Source of the DNA: Trileptium ribeirensis
Taxonomy: Eukaryota; Nematoda; Enoplea; Enoplida; Thoracostomopsidae
DNA: 64,000 nucleotides
Assembly: GCA_030248225.1 (NCBI GenBank)
Contig: JASANE010028482.1
Span: 1-64,000 of the forward strand
Direction: 5' to 3'
Below the pieces are notes generated by a model. The model made no database searches, was not told the origin of the DNA, and saw only the letters and a program-made list of their open reading frames with translations. Of this stretch, positions 24,401 through 33,968 are shown in pieces; position 1 is the first letter of the stretch, and every line of letters starts with the position of its first letter. The translations under genes were made by a program, and so were the position numbers.

Positions 24401-27400
24401 ACCGAGCCCCCCAGAAATTTAGGGGGTCCGACCTAACCCCTCTAGAAACTAAGAGGTCGGGGCATCTCGATCCCCAGACCGAAAAGGCCCGTATCATCAA
24501 ACACGGGCTAACATGTGAGTGCAGGGAAGTGTCTTATTTTTCACTAATGCACACATGGTAATACTTATAGTTTCTGTTGCTACAAACCCCTCACTTTTAT
24601 CATTTGACCCAAGAAGACCTGAAAGGTGTTAGGCCTGTATCCGTTTATGGTTTTACGATAGATATTTTTTGTCAAATCAGAGACTTTGGCTACGCTTCCA
24701 GACCTTTAAGTATAAACATGGCATCGTTTACCATCGCTATGCGTAAAAGAATGGACCCTAAGCCCCAGTTTAGCCATCGCTTATGATTCTGTATAAATGG
24801 TGAGTTTACTCTAACTAAATGTCTTGTTGAAGCTGAAACAAAACTGCCTAATTTACTAATCGCTTTCATTGGTTGTAATTTGTTACAAGCGGTATATTTG
24901 TATAAGATTTTTGAATACGGTGTGTTCTATTTTTAGTTCATTTACATCACAAGTATAGGAGACTCGGCTAATCCCGACAAAATCCATGGTCACCTTTCCT
25001 ATAACGGTGCCCTCAGGGGAATTCCCGACAATTCTTCCGTCTTATCCCGACACTTCACGATATTCCCGACAGCGAGTTTTCTATCGCTCCAAACATTGAA
25101 CATCAGTTTCGGACGACTGCTTGTATTAAAAGATATTCAAAATACCAATGACAACAACAATTGTTTGTATTGACGCATCGGTTCTTGTTCAATACGGATC
25201 ATAAGCCTTCGAAGGCTGCTTACCGGATTGATCGAATCGTCAGGCTTTTCCGGTGTAGTATTCAAATGTACTCGAGGGGGCTTCATGCGGTTAAATGCCG
25301 ACTGACTCTCCAAACGGTTCGCATTGAGCGGCGGGACCAGAGCGCGGAACGGAGTGTGCTGGAGCGATTCGACAGTGGACACTTCTGACGCCTCTCTTTG
25401 TAAACCAACAGGACAATCCTCGTTGTAGCTCTCAACCATATTACTTAGAACAGCGAAGGCTTGAGTGCGCTCCGTTGAACTCGTTGCCAGTGCGCTTGAC
25501 CCGCAAAGCTGGAGAGGTGTTTTTGCAGCAGGAGTATAACCTACACTTGACGGACCCGGAGGAGGTGAGCTGTATTGATCCAAAGCAGTCGACAAATTGT
25601 TCGAACCTGGAGAGGCCGCTGCTGACTGAACATTTTCGTCTTCAGAAGCCAACATTGCGTCTGCGGCACGTGAGGAACCTTCCCGCTAGGCAGACCGGTT
25701 CAGAGAAAACACATTTTTCTGCTGTTGCACACTGCTCCCACGACTGCTTCAATATAAGACAAAAATTTTGTCTGTTGATCACTGTGCCCGGATTGTTGAC
25801 GAAATATCGAGTGCATCGACTGCAAAATGAAGTTTTCAGCGGACCGAAGAAGCCCACGTCTAGCGGTCGTAGTCGGTGGGATGTGTGAGAAGGAATTCCC
25901 AAAGGCGTTATCCCTTCTCTTCGCGCTTTGACGCCAAAATTTTCTGTTGTGTGACTCCCGTGATTATCGAGAATCAACACAACTCGCTCATCATCGTGGC
26001 TTTCTGGCAAGTACTTGATGAAATGAGGCAACCAAATGTCTGAAAAAATATCCTTGTCACTCCAGCCGTTTTTGCTATTTATGACGACTGAACCCTCAGG
26101 CAAATTGACAAGCAGATCCTGACTTACCCGAGACCCGGGAAAAATTACCAAAGGGGGTACAAAGTTTGGATTAGAAAGGTTGCATTTTTCATAGAGCCGT
26201 TGCGCTTGCTCAAAGAAATCATTAATCCGCGTTGTTTCCATCGCCAGAAGTCGATTCCTGGACGTAAACTCAGGAACTCGCAAAGCTAGCTCAGGGTGTC
26301 TTTTTTGAACGCCACCCACCAGTCGTAGCCGGCCATAGCGGCTCCATACTTTGAAAATGGGTGCTTCAGGTGATTCACCTCACAGAATTGAAAAACAAGG
26401 CTCCGAACTTTTTCTAGGTCATACTGAAATCCACTTAGCTGTCGTTCAATGAGTAAATCAGCTAGTTCTGCTTCTTGCGCCGTTGTGAGGGTTGCCGGTC
26501 GTCCTAATGTATGTGATGCGTTCTGCAATCCATCGTTTTTGTATTGCTGTGGGTGGGGTAGGCACGTTGGCTGGAGCAGCATTTTGTGGTTTGTTAGTAC
26601 GATAGGGTCGCTTAACGGCGGGCTTTCGGGCTCTGGGTAATCTTGTTCCGTTCCGTTTGCAATTGTCATAAATTCTGCCATTGGAGCTTTTACAACGAGC
26701 CATATTTAATATTTTAGTATAATTGTAATAATAGACTATAGTTTCACTTTATTAACACAGACAATTAACTCTAAATCCTAAGAAACAAAATTAATACGCA
26801 CAAATTGCATTGTGTCGGGATTATACTGACTGTCCGGATTATACTGACATGGTGTCGGGAATAAACTTATGGACCGTATACCCGTTCTGAAAAAAGTAAG
26901 AATTTCACAATATTTTAAACTGCACCATTGGGTAGAACGGCTCGAATTACCCTGGAATACCTAGTTTTGAACCTGAAACCACACATTTTTATACAAAAAT
27001 CTTAAATATCCCTTAGATAAACTATACGTATAGAATACCAGATTTACGCCAAAAATATTCAACTGAAAGCGAAAACACCCGCGTGTTGCTAAATGATTCA
27101 TCGCATCACAAAATCGCTGAACAGCAGTATATATATAAAATCTATAGCTACGTATTCTGGCCTTTTCGCAGTTCGCTGGAGCCAAAATTGAAGCAATATC
27201 GCCAAGTTAAACATCGATGTGTCGGGATTACCCTGAATAAATTTTTTGTCGGGATTACCTGAGTCTCCTATATTAGAAACAATATTTGTACATGTGAACT
27301 GTCACTGTGTGCTGATTCTATTTCGCACTTAAGTGTGTAAAATTGCAATTATATATCAGAACATTAAATGACTGTAAAACCATTGAGGGCATTTTGTCTG

Positions 27401-27969
27401 GTATGTCTGTTCACAATTTTATTTTGACATTAATCCAGCACAACGAAATATTGGGCTCACTGCTTTCGCTACTCGGCCATTCCGGGTTCAACGGGTCTTA
27501 CTTCAACGGAGCTGCGATTTTTGAGCTTATTCAATACGGTGGGTGTTCATGGAATGCTCGATATGCTTCTGGAGACACCCCAGGCAACACCTCATCAACA
27601 GTAGATGAATTGCCGAACGAAACTCTTAACGAGCAATCAGCCGAAGAAGGCGTTTTTGAAAATATTTCTACGGTTTCTGAACGTCAGCGTGTTTACTGCT
27701 ACAAAAATGATGATCAGTTTTTTGTGCGACTTATATATTCCGAGCCAACACCAAACGATCCTGCCAGAAGAAAGTCCCAGCTAGCACGATTCGGCCCGTG
27801 GGAAACTTCCGTCAAAGAAATAGATATAGAGTCGACCCTCTGTTGTAGGTCTCAAAGACAACAGGGTGGTAATTTGGGTACACTCTTAGGATTTGTCAAA
27901 GATCATAGCGCTAGTGATTGGCGACAAGAATGCGAGCGCCCGTTGTGCGCTTACGACGTTGAACTGTAG
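21339..27969 (+). CDS. Histidine acid phosphatase family gene, 3' six exons
   Basis: The histidine phosphatase superfamily (branch 2) removes phosphate from small substrates, typically in secretory or lysosomal compartments. Six exons join in phase (21339-21443, 22102-22188, 22333-22404, 22758-22896, 23824-23966, 27439-27969), giving 358 residues and a TAG stop. Support comes from LTLPRWITDNPF (the LPxW region), RMMAGYLLHHL (the G-x-L-L segment) and FATHNEILGSLLSLLG across the last junction, which aligns with the catalytic S-x-H-D-x-T-L. FELIQ, FFVRLIY and a late DWRQEC follow. The catalytic Asp is Asn here, so activity is doubtful. The N-terminal half with the RHGxRxP motif and signal peptide is not found. 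The resemblance is to acid phosphatase and 2-phosphoxylose phosphatase relatives; I cannot choose between them. Confidence 0.82.
22102..22188 (+). CDS. Acid phosphatase gene, exon b
   Basis: The acceptor is TTTTTTAG and the donor ATT|GTAAGT. It has 29 codons in phase 0, encoding ELIDFVANVTELEPYLSN and ending in NIYAI. Confidence 0.8.
22333..22404 (+). CDS. Acid phosphatase gene, exon c
   Basis: The acceptor is TCTCTCAG and the donor CAA|GTAAGG. It has 24 codons in phase 0, starting YIGLGTVSSF. It joins exon d directly before the LPRW segment. Confidence 0.75.
22758..22896 (+). CDS. Acid phosphatase gene, exon d
   Basis: The acceptor is AATTTCAG and the donor GCAG|GTAGTT. It has 46 codons plus one base (phase 1 end) and contains LTLPRWITDNPF and the start of the RMMAG/YLLHHL segment. 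The frame stays open past the donor to 23015, but the phase match with exon e supports splicing here. Confidence 0.78.
23824..23966 (+). CDS. Acid phosphatase gene, exon e
   Basis: The acceptor is CTGTTTCAG and the donor ACG|GTAAGC. Two bases complete the split Gly codon, then 47 codons follow. It ends VRFHFFAT, the strand leading into the catalytic His. Confidence 0.82.
24229..24533. mobile_element. Hairpin MITE in the phosphatase intron
   Basis: GACACTTCCCTGCACTCA at the left end is inverted at the right end. The arms stay complementary for about 70 bp, including GTTTGATGATACGGGC and its inverse. The middle is G/C-run rich (GGGGGGGGG near 24307). A TA on each side a base or two out would suit a Tc1/mariner-type target, but one mismatch leaves this open. 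It sits between exon e and the Tigger element. Confidence 0.82.
24956..27270 (-). mobile_element. pogo/Tigger-type DNA transposon, defective
   Basis: This 2315-bp element starts TAGGAGACTCGGCTAATCCC, and the right end is its inverse with two changes. TA flanks both sides (24954-24955, 27271-27272), the TA duplication of the Tc1/mariner/pogo group. Both subterminal regions carry repeated TGTCGGGA/TCCCGACA boxes (four near 24973-25070, and at 26814, 26852, 27220 and 27248), likely transposase binding sites. It sits inside the last intron of the acid phosphatase gene, transcribed against it. Confidence 0.9.
25137..26703 (-). pseudogene. pogo/Tigger transposase, frameshifted, missing part of catalytic core
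   Basis: A DDE_1-type transposase with an N-terminal CENP-B/Tc5-like DNA-binding region. LGRPATLTTAQEAELADLL and the HPFSK...WWVAFKK segment fit the DNA-binding half. A frame change near 26290-26319 leads to PELALRVPEFTSRNR. The sequence then runs from NLSNPNF straight into VPPLVIFPG, so the segment that normally carries the first catalytic Asp (the DETG region) is absent. Then come GWSDKDIFSDIWLPHFIKYL, the second Asp in VVLILDNHGSHTT and the third in LRPLDVGFFGPLK. Another frame change near 25650 leads into a Ser/Pro-rich tail to 25137. It cannot cut DNA as it stands. Confidence 0.88.
27439..27969 (+). CDS. Acid phosphatase gene, last exon
   Basis: The acceptor TTAATCCAG leads to 176 codons and TAG. 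It begins HNEILGSLLSLLG, so the catalytic His-Asp motif straddles the intron and reads His-Asn. NGAAIFELIQ and DDQFFVRLIYSE match the family's last strands. About 50 residues rich in Thr, Asn and Glu separate these, and WRQEC lies near the C-terminus. No AATAAA was seen close after the stop. Confidence 0.85.
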   Translation, partial: HNEILGSLLSLLGHSGFNGSYFNGAAIFELIQYGGCSWNARYASGDTPGNTSSTVDELPNETLNEQSAEEGVFENISTVSERQRVYCYKNDDQFFVRLIYSEPTPNDPARRKSQLARFGPWETSVKEIDIESTLCCRSQRQQGGNLGTLLGFVKDHSASDWRQECERPLCAYDVEL

Positions 27970-28309
27970 TGTATAAACTGAAAATCAACAAAAACGAGAA
28001 TCATAACTAGATACTACGCCGAGGTCGTGGAGTATATTTTAAGCTAAAGACGAGCCATTACATATACATTTATACAACGCTCTTAACTAACTACTTTAAT
28101 CGTAATCATTTTTGCTATTCACGGATTGCTTGCAGGTTGCAAAAACAGGACAGTTTTTATTTCTGTAAACGGATATTGGTGTAGTACGTTCTACCTATGT
28201 CAAAAGCAGGTATTGGAGATATAAACCAACTCATCTCAACGAGGCAAGCAGTAGTTGCCTATATCAGCTTTTTTATTTCAGGCTTGTGTTTGCGCACATT
28301 AAACAGTTA
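27970..28309. other. 3' flank of the phosphatase gene
   Basis: AT-rich sequence with no further exon or obvious polyadenylation signal within the first 200 bases. Confidence 0.4.
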
Positions 28310-28550
28310 TTGTCAAAAACATCAGTTACTCTAATTTTAATATGAAAAATTTCACGTTGTCTCATAGTTGTGGCCAAAAAAAGACTCAGTCCTGTTTTAC
28401 ATAATGCCTGTTTCAAAGCCATCTGTTTTCCGTTTTTAGTTCAAAAACATGTGTTTTACTTATTGTTGAGGTAAAAACATAAGTTTTCCCATTTATTTTT
28501 ACTTCTTTCAGATCAAAAACATCAGTTTTCCAAAATTTTGAGATAAAAAC
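28310..28550. repeat. ACATCAGTTTTCC-type repeat, left block
   Basis: AAAAACATCAGTTTTCC and variants (AAAACATGTGTTTTAC, AAAACATAAGTTTTCC) recur at short, irregular spacing. The block ends at a MITE, and matching sequence continues on its far side at 29312, so the two were one array before insertion. Confidence 0.75.
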
Positions 28551-29304
28551 GGTTCTTTTCCGTTATCCGCCCAACCGGATTTGGTCAATTTTGAAGATAC
28601 AGAGTGGATTTTGGCATCACTCGATTCAGCTCGATGAAGCGGTACAGAAAATACTCATTTTACCCACATCCCTGAAAAATTTTTTTTCGATTTTTTGAGG
28701 TCCCATTTGTCTCCCCTTGGGAACCACAGACTTTTTCTTCGGAATATGGTCATGTTGGGCGCCATTGGACTCGGCTTGATGAGAAAATTCTACTGGTATG
28801 TAGTTTATTGAAATTATAATATAAAGCTATGAGGGCCCAAGTCACCCTAAGGGACCGTAAGTTATAGCGTTAGAAAAAACAGCTTAGAGCGAAGGGTTCG
28901 GGGGGGGGGCGGCAGCATGCCGACTTATGGTTATGCTTAGTATATGTCTCATATAAGGACCTTAGCTTTAGGCTAAGACTACGGCTTAGTATATCGTGAA
29001 CTGCATGACCTGCATTATATTTTCGCCCCGCAGGGTGACTTGGGCCGTCATAAATTTCTAGTGGTGGCGTAAATTTCAGTAAACTGCCCACAAGTAGATT
29101 TCCCTCATCAAGTCGATTCGAACGGTGCCCAATATGACCGTATTACGAAGAAAAAATATTGGGTTCCGAGAAATAATTTTTAGAGGTGTGGGTAAAATGA
29201 GCATTTTCGGAACCGCTTCATCGAGCTAAATCGATTGATACCAAAGATAGCTCTGTATCCTCAAAATTGACCAAATTAGGGCTGGGGGATAACGGAAAAG
29301 AATC
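28551..29304. mobile_element. Long-TIR MITE, 8-bp-TSD family, copy 1
   Basis: The left end GGTTCTTTTCCGTTATCC is inverted at the right end (GGATAACGGAAAAGAATC). The arms stay complementary for about 300 bp, covering the TCAATTTTGAAGATAC region. Its partner at 42196-43455 has the same termini and interior. Flanks are AAAAAC-type on both sides, consistent with but not proving an 8-bp duplication. A G run near 28900-28910 lies in the middle. No transposase is encoded. Confidence 0.88.
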
Positions 29305-29311
29305 AAAAAAC

Positions 29312-29556
29312 TTCAGTTTTCCTGTTTCTCATCAGTTTTCTTTATTTTAGATATCGAAATAAATAGTTTTCTCAATTAGTTTTACTGCTTTACGAACTAA
29401 AATATCAGTTTTCGTCCATTTTTCAGATCATTGAGTTTCCTCATTTTCAGATCAAAAACATCAGTTTTCCAAATTTTTGAGATAAAAAACTTCAGTTTTC
29501 CTGTTTTTCATCAGTTTCTATATTTTAGATATCGAAACAAATTTTTATCACAAAAG
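29312..29556. repeat. ACATCAGTTTTCC-type repeat, right block
   Basis: Contains a roughly 183-bp direct duplication: CTTCAGTTTTCCTGTTT is followed by ATCAGTTT and TTTTAGATATCGAAA at about 29311 and again at about 29494. GATCAAAAACATCAGTTTTC also matches the left block. Confidence 0.78.
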
Positions 29557-31707
29557 TTTAGAGCAAAGGTAGACTGAAGTTATATACGTTTAGTGGCATG
29601 GCTGACTGTTGCGCCTGGATAAAGTGTCCAATTTATGACAGTAGTGCTTGTATTTATATTGCTTTAAAACTACTGTCTGGTTTCCCGGCGCCCTGTTTTA
29701 TGTGTTTAAATACAGTTGTTGACTACTGTTTGTAAATAAAAATATTGTTTGTGAAAGTTATAACTACCAGTAAATAACAAATTACACTAGTAATCATCAA
29801 TATTTTTTAACAACGAAATGGCGATTTTAACAGTAGTGCCGTATGCTGCGGGTAGCAATATTATTATTTGCTCATTTATTAATTCCATGAAACATGGTAT
29901 AAAGATATGGGTAGGAGCTCGAAAACATGTCAAATCACGATCAAAGCTTAACCCATTCGTTTGTAAATAGACTCATTTATAAAAGCGTACATTGCGTCAC
30001 CAGCTGATTGCCAATTTTGTCGTCCGGCATGCCTTTGCACGTGCGTTGTTATTGGTTAGCTTTGCGAAGTTCCTGAAGGATCTGAGCAACAGCTCCTAAA
30101 TAGCGTAATGGCTAGTGTACAAGATTTGCATCCGAGCGATCCAGGTTCAATCTGTCGTTAAGCCAAGTTTGCTCAAGATTGTACTAAACTTTGGTTTGAG
30201 AAAAAGAGCGTTAAAGCATTTAGAACGTCGTAACTGCTAATTGTCCGATAGATGAAAATAAAACTCGACCAAATATAAGAAAGTTAAAAAAAGTTGTGTA
30301 AAGACTTTGGCATATATATCCTAAAACTAGTATTAATAGTTAAGATGTTTGAAAAATTTCGTGTGCCATAAAGAACGGAGGTGCGTCAATCGTTACAATC
30401 GGAAGGATTTTAGTTAATTAACTATGCGAAATCAATGTTAAACAAAACCCTCACGCTGTAAACTGCGGCACAGGGCGGTACGACGAATACATATGATAAT
30501 ACTCATTTTCACAATTTCAACAGAGTATTTACATTTCAGTTAAATATTTTATTGGTTTGGTCGAATATTGCTTTTTAATTTTGAATATTTTGTTTCAAAA
30601 GTTTGTTTGATATTATAGCATTTATTAACACATACAAATAATAATAACACACACATATAACAAAATAAAACACATACATATTGCCAAACGTTAACGACAA
30701 ATATCTGAAAAGTTATGACAACCGTACAAAAATCATAGTAAGCTTTCTTTATTTTTGCATCTAATTGTATAATCCATCTTCGTGCATGACCTTGCGAATA
30801 ATTTATCGTGTTCACATTTCTCTGACACAAATTGGAACTATAGTCTTAAATATGACAAGTATTTATAAGAATAACAGGCACAGTCATAGTAAAAACAATA
30901 CTTCTTTAATAGAACAAAGTTTCGATTAATATCATGACACTGCTGTGTTATGATAAATTTTCGTGGCATAACCCTAATTTATAGGTTGCTGGATGACTAT
31001 TACCTTTAAGACCACGAAATTTTATTAGAAATGTGCAATTACAAATTGTCAGCTGCAACACGCTAACTGCAATCTGTGGTTTCCGTCCGCATTAATGTGA
31101 TCTTTTATTTTACTTTACGTCCTTCTATTCGTTAACGTGGAGCGTCGAATAACCCTTCCACGCAGTACTCTAAACAATGCTTGTATAGAGTACAGAAATT
31201 CTTATTTTTATATAATATGGTACTACAAGTCCATTAAGATTAATTTTGATTTTTTTTGTATTTTATTACTACACCGGTTTGTCAAAAATTTCATTTCTTT
31301 CCGATACCACACCTATAGCTTGGTCCACAGATGACATTAAGCTTACGTTGATTCTAACTAAGAGTTAGCTGACAGTTTAAGTGCGTTTCGGTGAACGTAG
31401 AATTCAACTCATGAATTTAAAATACTGAATTTAATACTCGAAAGCTATAGTTGTTGTGTTGCAGAGACATTACGTACAATGGAAATCTTAGGTCTAGTGT
31501 TAGCTAAATTTAAGCTCTCTATAAATATTTCTTTTGCCACAGCCTGAAAATGTCCCGCTTATCCCAAAAATAAGCCGTCGTGATTTTCAATACTGCATGT
31601 ATTTCCATTTCTGAAAGCAATCCAGAACCAAACTGTATTACTGCTCAACCGAGTTAATGTTATTAATATTCTTGCGGTTATATACAACCCAAATTAATGA
31701 AAACATT
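29557..31707. other. AT-rich intergenic stretch
   Basis: No gene recognised. Open frames at 30549-30830 (minus) and 31137-31334 (plus) are Tyr/Phe/Cys-rich AT-driven frames without motif. A tRNA-related SINE lies at 30037-30175. Confidence 0.4.
30037..30175 (+). repeat. tRNA-derived SINE-like element
   Basis: A leader resembling GCGTTGTTATTGGTTAGCTT and GCGAAGTTCC is followed by CTCCTAAATAGCGTAATGGC (A-box region) and CCAGGTTCAATC (B box). The same leader precedes the element at about 50990. The CTCCTAAATAGCG body recurs on the minus strand near 51340-51400. Confidence 0.6.
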
Positions 31708-32645
31708 TGTAATGCTAATAATTTGCCTATGCAAATTATATATGGTAGCGAAGACAATAGACTATATAATGCGGGATTCACGTTATAACGTCCCCACCAG
31801 TTGGAACTTTTGTCCCCCTGTAGTGTAGGCTATACCGTAAAGACAGTGACACCCATATCATATACAAAATATGAGGGTGGCAGAAACACCCTTAGCTACT
31901 GCATTTTGGCAGTAGAGTGCCGCGGGAATCCTATTGTTCTGCAGTGACAGTGTGGCAGACACCGTATAGTATTAGTATGGTGACTTCCATATTGTAAACT
32001 ACTGAATAAAAATTTTTATCGGTGAAAACATTTTATTCTGACTCTCAAATGTAGAATGCAAGATAAATTCGGAAGTGGCACTTGAATCTATCCAGTGCAG
32101 TTCTAGACAGGTGTCCCGTAGGCTATATTGGAATTGACCCGACAGTATGGCCGATACCATCAAAAAAACGTAAAACTAATACGGTGTGCTTGACACCCTC
32201 TAAAATAACGCTAACAGCTAGCCAGCTACCCTTAAGAACTTTTATGCAAAAAGTAGAGGGTGTCTAAGACACCCTGTTGTGAAGGGTGTGCCTGCCACAG
32301 GGTGGGGTACATAAGATCCAACTGTTGGGACATTATATCGTGAATCTCGCATAAGGCGTTTGTGATCTCAACTATTCAGTCATTGTTCATTAGATCGACT
32401 GCCGTACGTCGTAACGATAGATTATTCCTAAATCAACGCCCAAAGACTCGACGACCACAACAACGTGCCGATTGAAAAGAAACCTGACTGAAGTTTGATT
32501 GAAAGTAAGAACATTGATAATTTATGATAAGATCAGACATCAACGCTATCGAAGACGCCTAGCCGAAAGAACATCTGCTAGAAAAAGAAGAGTAATTAAT
32601 TGACGATAAGTGATTATAATCACAGAACGATATAAACTAATTACA
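31708..32645 (+). repeat. 5' LTR, interrupted by a MITE
   Basis: 938 bp, of which 585 are the PIF MITE plus one copy of its TAA duplication, leaving 353 bp of LTR. Begins TGTAATGCTAATAATTTGCC and ends CTAATTACA. TATATAAGGCG, the likely TATA region, is where the MITE landed. Confidence 0.93.
31770..32351. mobile_element. PIF/Harbinger-type MITE inside the 5' LTR, copy 2
   Basis: 582 bp, starting TGCGGGATTCACGTTATAAC and ending with the inverse, flanked by TAA (31767-31769, 32352-32354). The uninterrupted 3' LTR shows the empty site ACTATATAAGGCG, which proves the 3-bp duplication. The interior is related to but longer than copies 1 and 4. Confidence 0.95.
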
Positions 32646-32646
32646 A

Positions 32647-32659
32647 TGGTGAACCCGAC
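32647..32659 (+). other. Primer binding site, tRNA-Trp-like
   Basis: TGGTGAACCCGAC starts two bases after the LTR end and would pair with a tRNA 3' end of tRNA-Trp type, with a mismatch. tRNA-Trp priming is a trait of CsRn1 elements. Confidence 0.7.
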
Positions 32660-32716
32660 AAGGCTACGCAACACTTCTGGGCTCCGAGTTTTCCTATACT
32701 TTTTGTTGTGTCCTTC

Positions 32717-33025
32717 ATGGTGTTCAAGGTTCGGTGTTTTCATGTCGATACCCCACGTGTAACGGATCCCGTGCTGTTCCAGGCTGTCTTTCCGGTCACA
32801 TTGCCCGGTTGTGTCAAACGCAAACGTTTTACATCCGACGGTTCGGTCTCATTTCGCTCCTATTTATCGATCTTTGCAGGTCAAGGTCTAAATAATCGTC
32901 ATGCCACTGGCCTTCGGGTGTTGTTGCTTATTGGCGGTATCGAATCAAACCCGGGGCCGGTCAACCTATCGCAGATGCCGAAACAAACACTCGACGATAT
33001 GCTTGAGCTTACTCAAGGCAACTGA
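32717..33025 (+). pseudogene. Leader peptide with 2A-like ribosome-skipping motif
   Basis: From the ATG at 32717 a frame of about 100 codons runs to TGA at 33023-33025. At 32933-32959 it encodes GGIESNPGP after a hydrophobic LRVLLLI. This matches the 2A consensus D-(V/I)-E-x-N-P-G-P, except that Gly replaces the Asp. The frame ends about 65 bases on, where Gag continues in another frame, so one small indel seems to have split leader-2A from Gag. In 2A peptides the ribosome skips the Gly-Pro bond and makes two proteins; here it would free a leader of about 80 residues from Gag. Whether the Gly variant still skips is unknown. Confidence 0.72.
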
Positions 33026-33035
33026 CAGTGCGTTC

Positions 33036-33968
33036 GAAATGCCAACGACGAAAGAGAGTATCATTGCGGTTTTAACCCCTTTCGGGCCCGATGTCCTCAA
33101 CTTAGCTTACAATCAATTATCAATCGCCAACGTTCAAGCTTCCGCGGGGTCAGTCACAGCGGTCGAGACGACATCTGGTTCGGCGCAATTTCATCGACTT
33201 CCCCAATTCAATACGCGATGCCCTCAATCGTGGTTCTATCAGATTGACCAGATCCTCGGACAGATGGACGAGGATCTTAAAAAGCGCAATGTCCTTCGAG
33301 CAATCGATAACGAGGTAGTCTATGAGTCTGGGGTCGATCTAAAGGAGTCGTTTGCTGACAACAAGTACACGCTGATAAATTTCTATGCCGACAGCGACAA
33401 TCGACGACTTCGAAAGCTTCTAGTCGAGAAAGATCTCAAAGGCCGCAAACCCACTAGTGCCCTACGTGAACTATTGGATATGGCACCAAACAGTCAAGAC
33501 CTGGTACGCCTGCGATTTCTCGAAATCTTACCTGAGCGTATCCGTCTCACTTTGGTATCTATGGATAATGTCCCTCTCGAACAATTGGCTCGGATAGCAA
33601 ACACGATGCTGGACATGGCGGATCATTCTATGGTCAATCAAATCGATACACAAGCGGTCGCACGTGTCACACCGAATGCGTCGTGGCAAGCTTCAATGGA
33701 ACGTTAGATCGCTGAGCTTACTAACGCTGTACGCAGACTTTCAGGCAGTAGTACGTCAAATTTCCATAACGGGCGTAGCAGATCGCGAAGTACCAACGGT
33801 GGCAATCGCAATAATCGTATTCGTTCAAACTCGCAATTGACTCGACGACAATCCGGGTATTGCTGGTATCACAACCAATTTGGCAGCAAAGCGCGTAAAT
33901 GTCACGACCCTCAACTCTGCACGTTTCATAAACCGCCACGCCCAAGCAGCGGCCAGGGAAACGATTAG
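33036..33968 (+). pseudogene. Gag with CHCC zinc knuckle, stop-interrupted
   Basis: The structural protein that forms the particle and packages the RNA. The capsid part runs from the ATG MPTTKES and contains WFYQIDQILGQM and the LRELLDMAP...LRFLEILPERIR block usual for this Gag type. A TAG (33705-33707) falls where a Gln codon is expected, just before IAELTNAVRRLSG. The same frame continues through an Arg/Ser-rich stretch to the knuckle CWYHNQFGSKARKC...C, then TAG at 33966. The C-x3-H-x9-C-x5-C spacing is the unusual CHCC form reported for CsRn1 elements. Confidence 0.85.

Noticed and set aside
24571..24786. A 71-codon in-phase frame after an acceptor-like TTATAG, as an extra phosphatase exon
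   Set aside because: It would insert about 70 residues and a stop between FFAT and HNEIL, which otherwise join to form the catalytic motif. An alternative exon is possible but unsupported.
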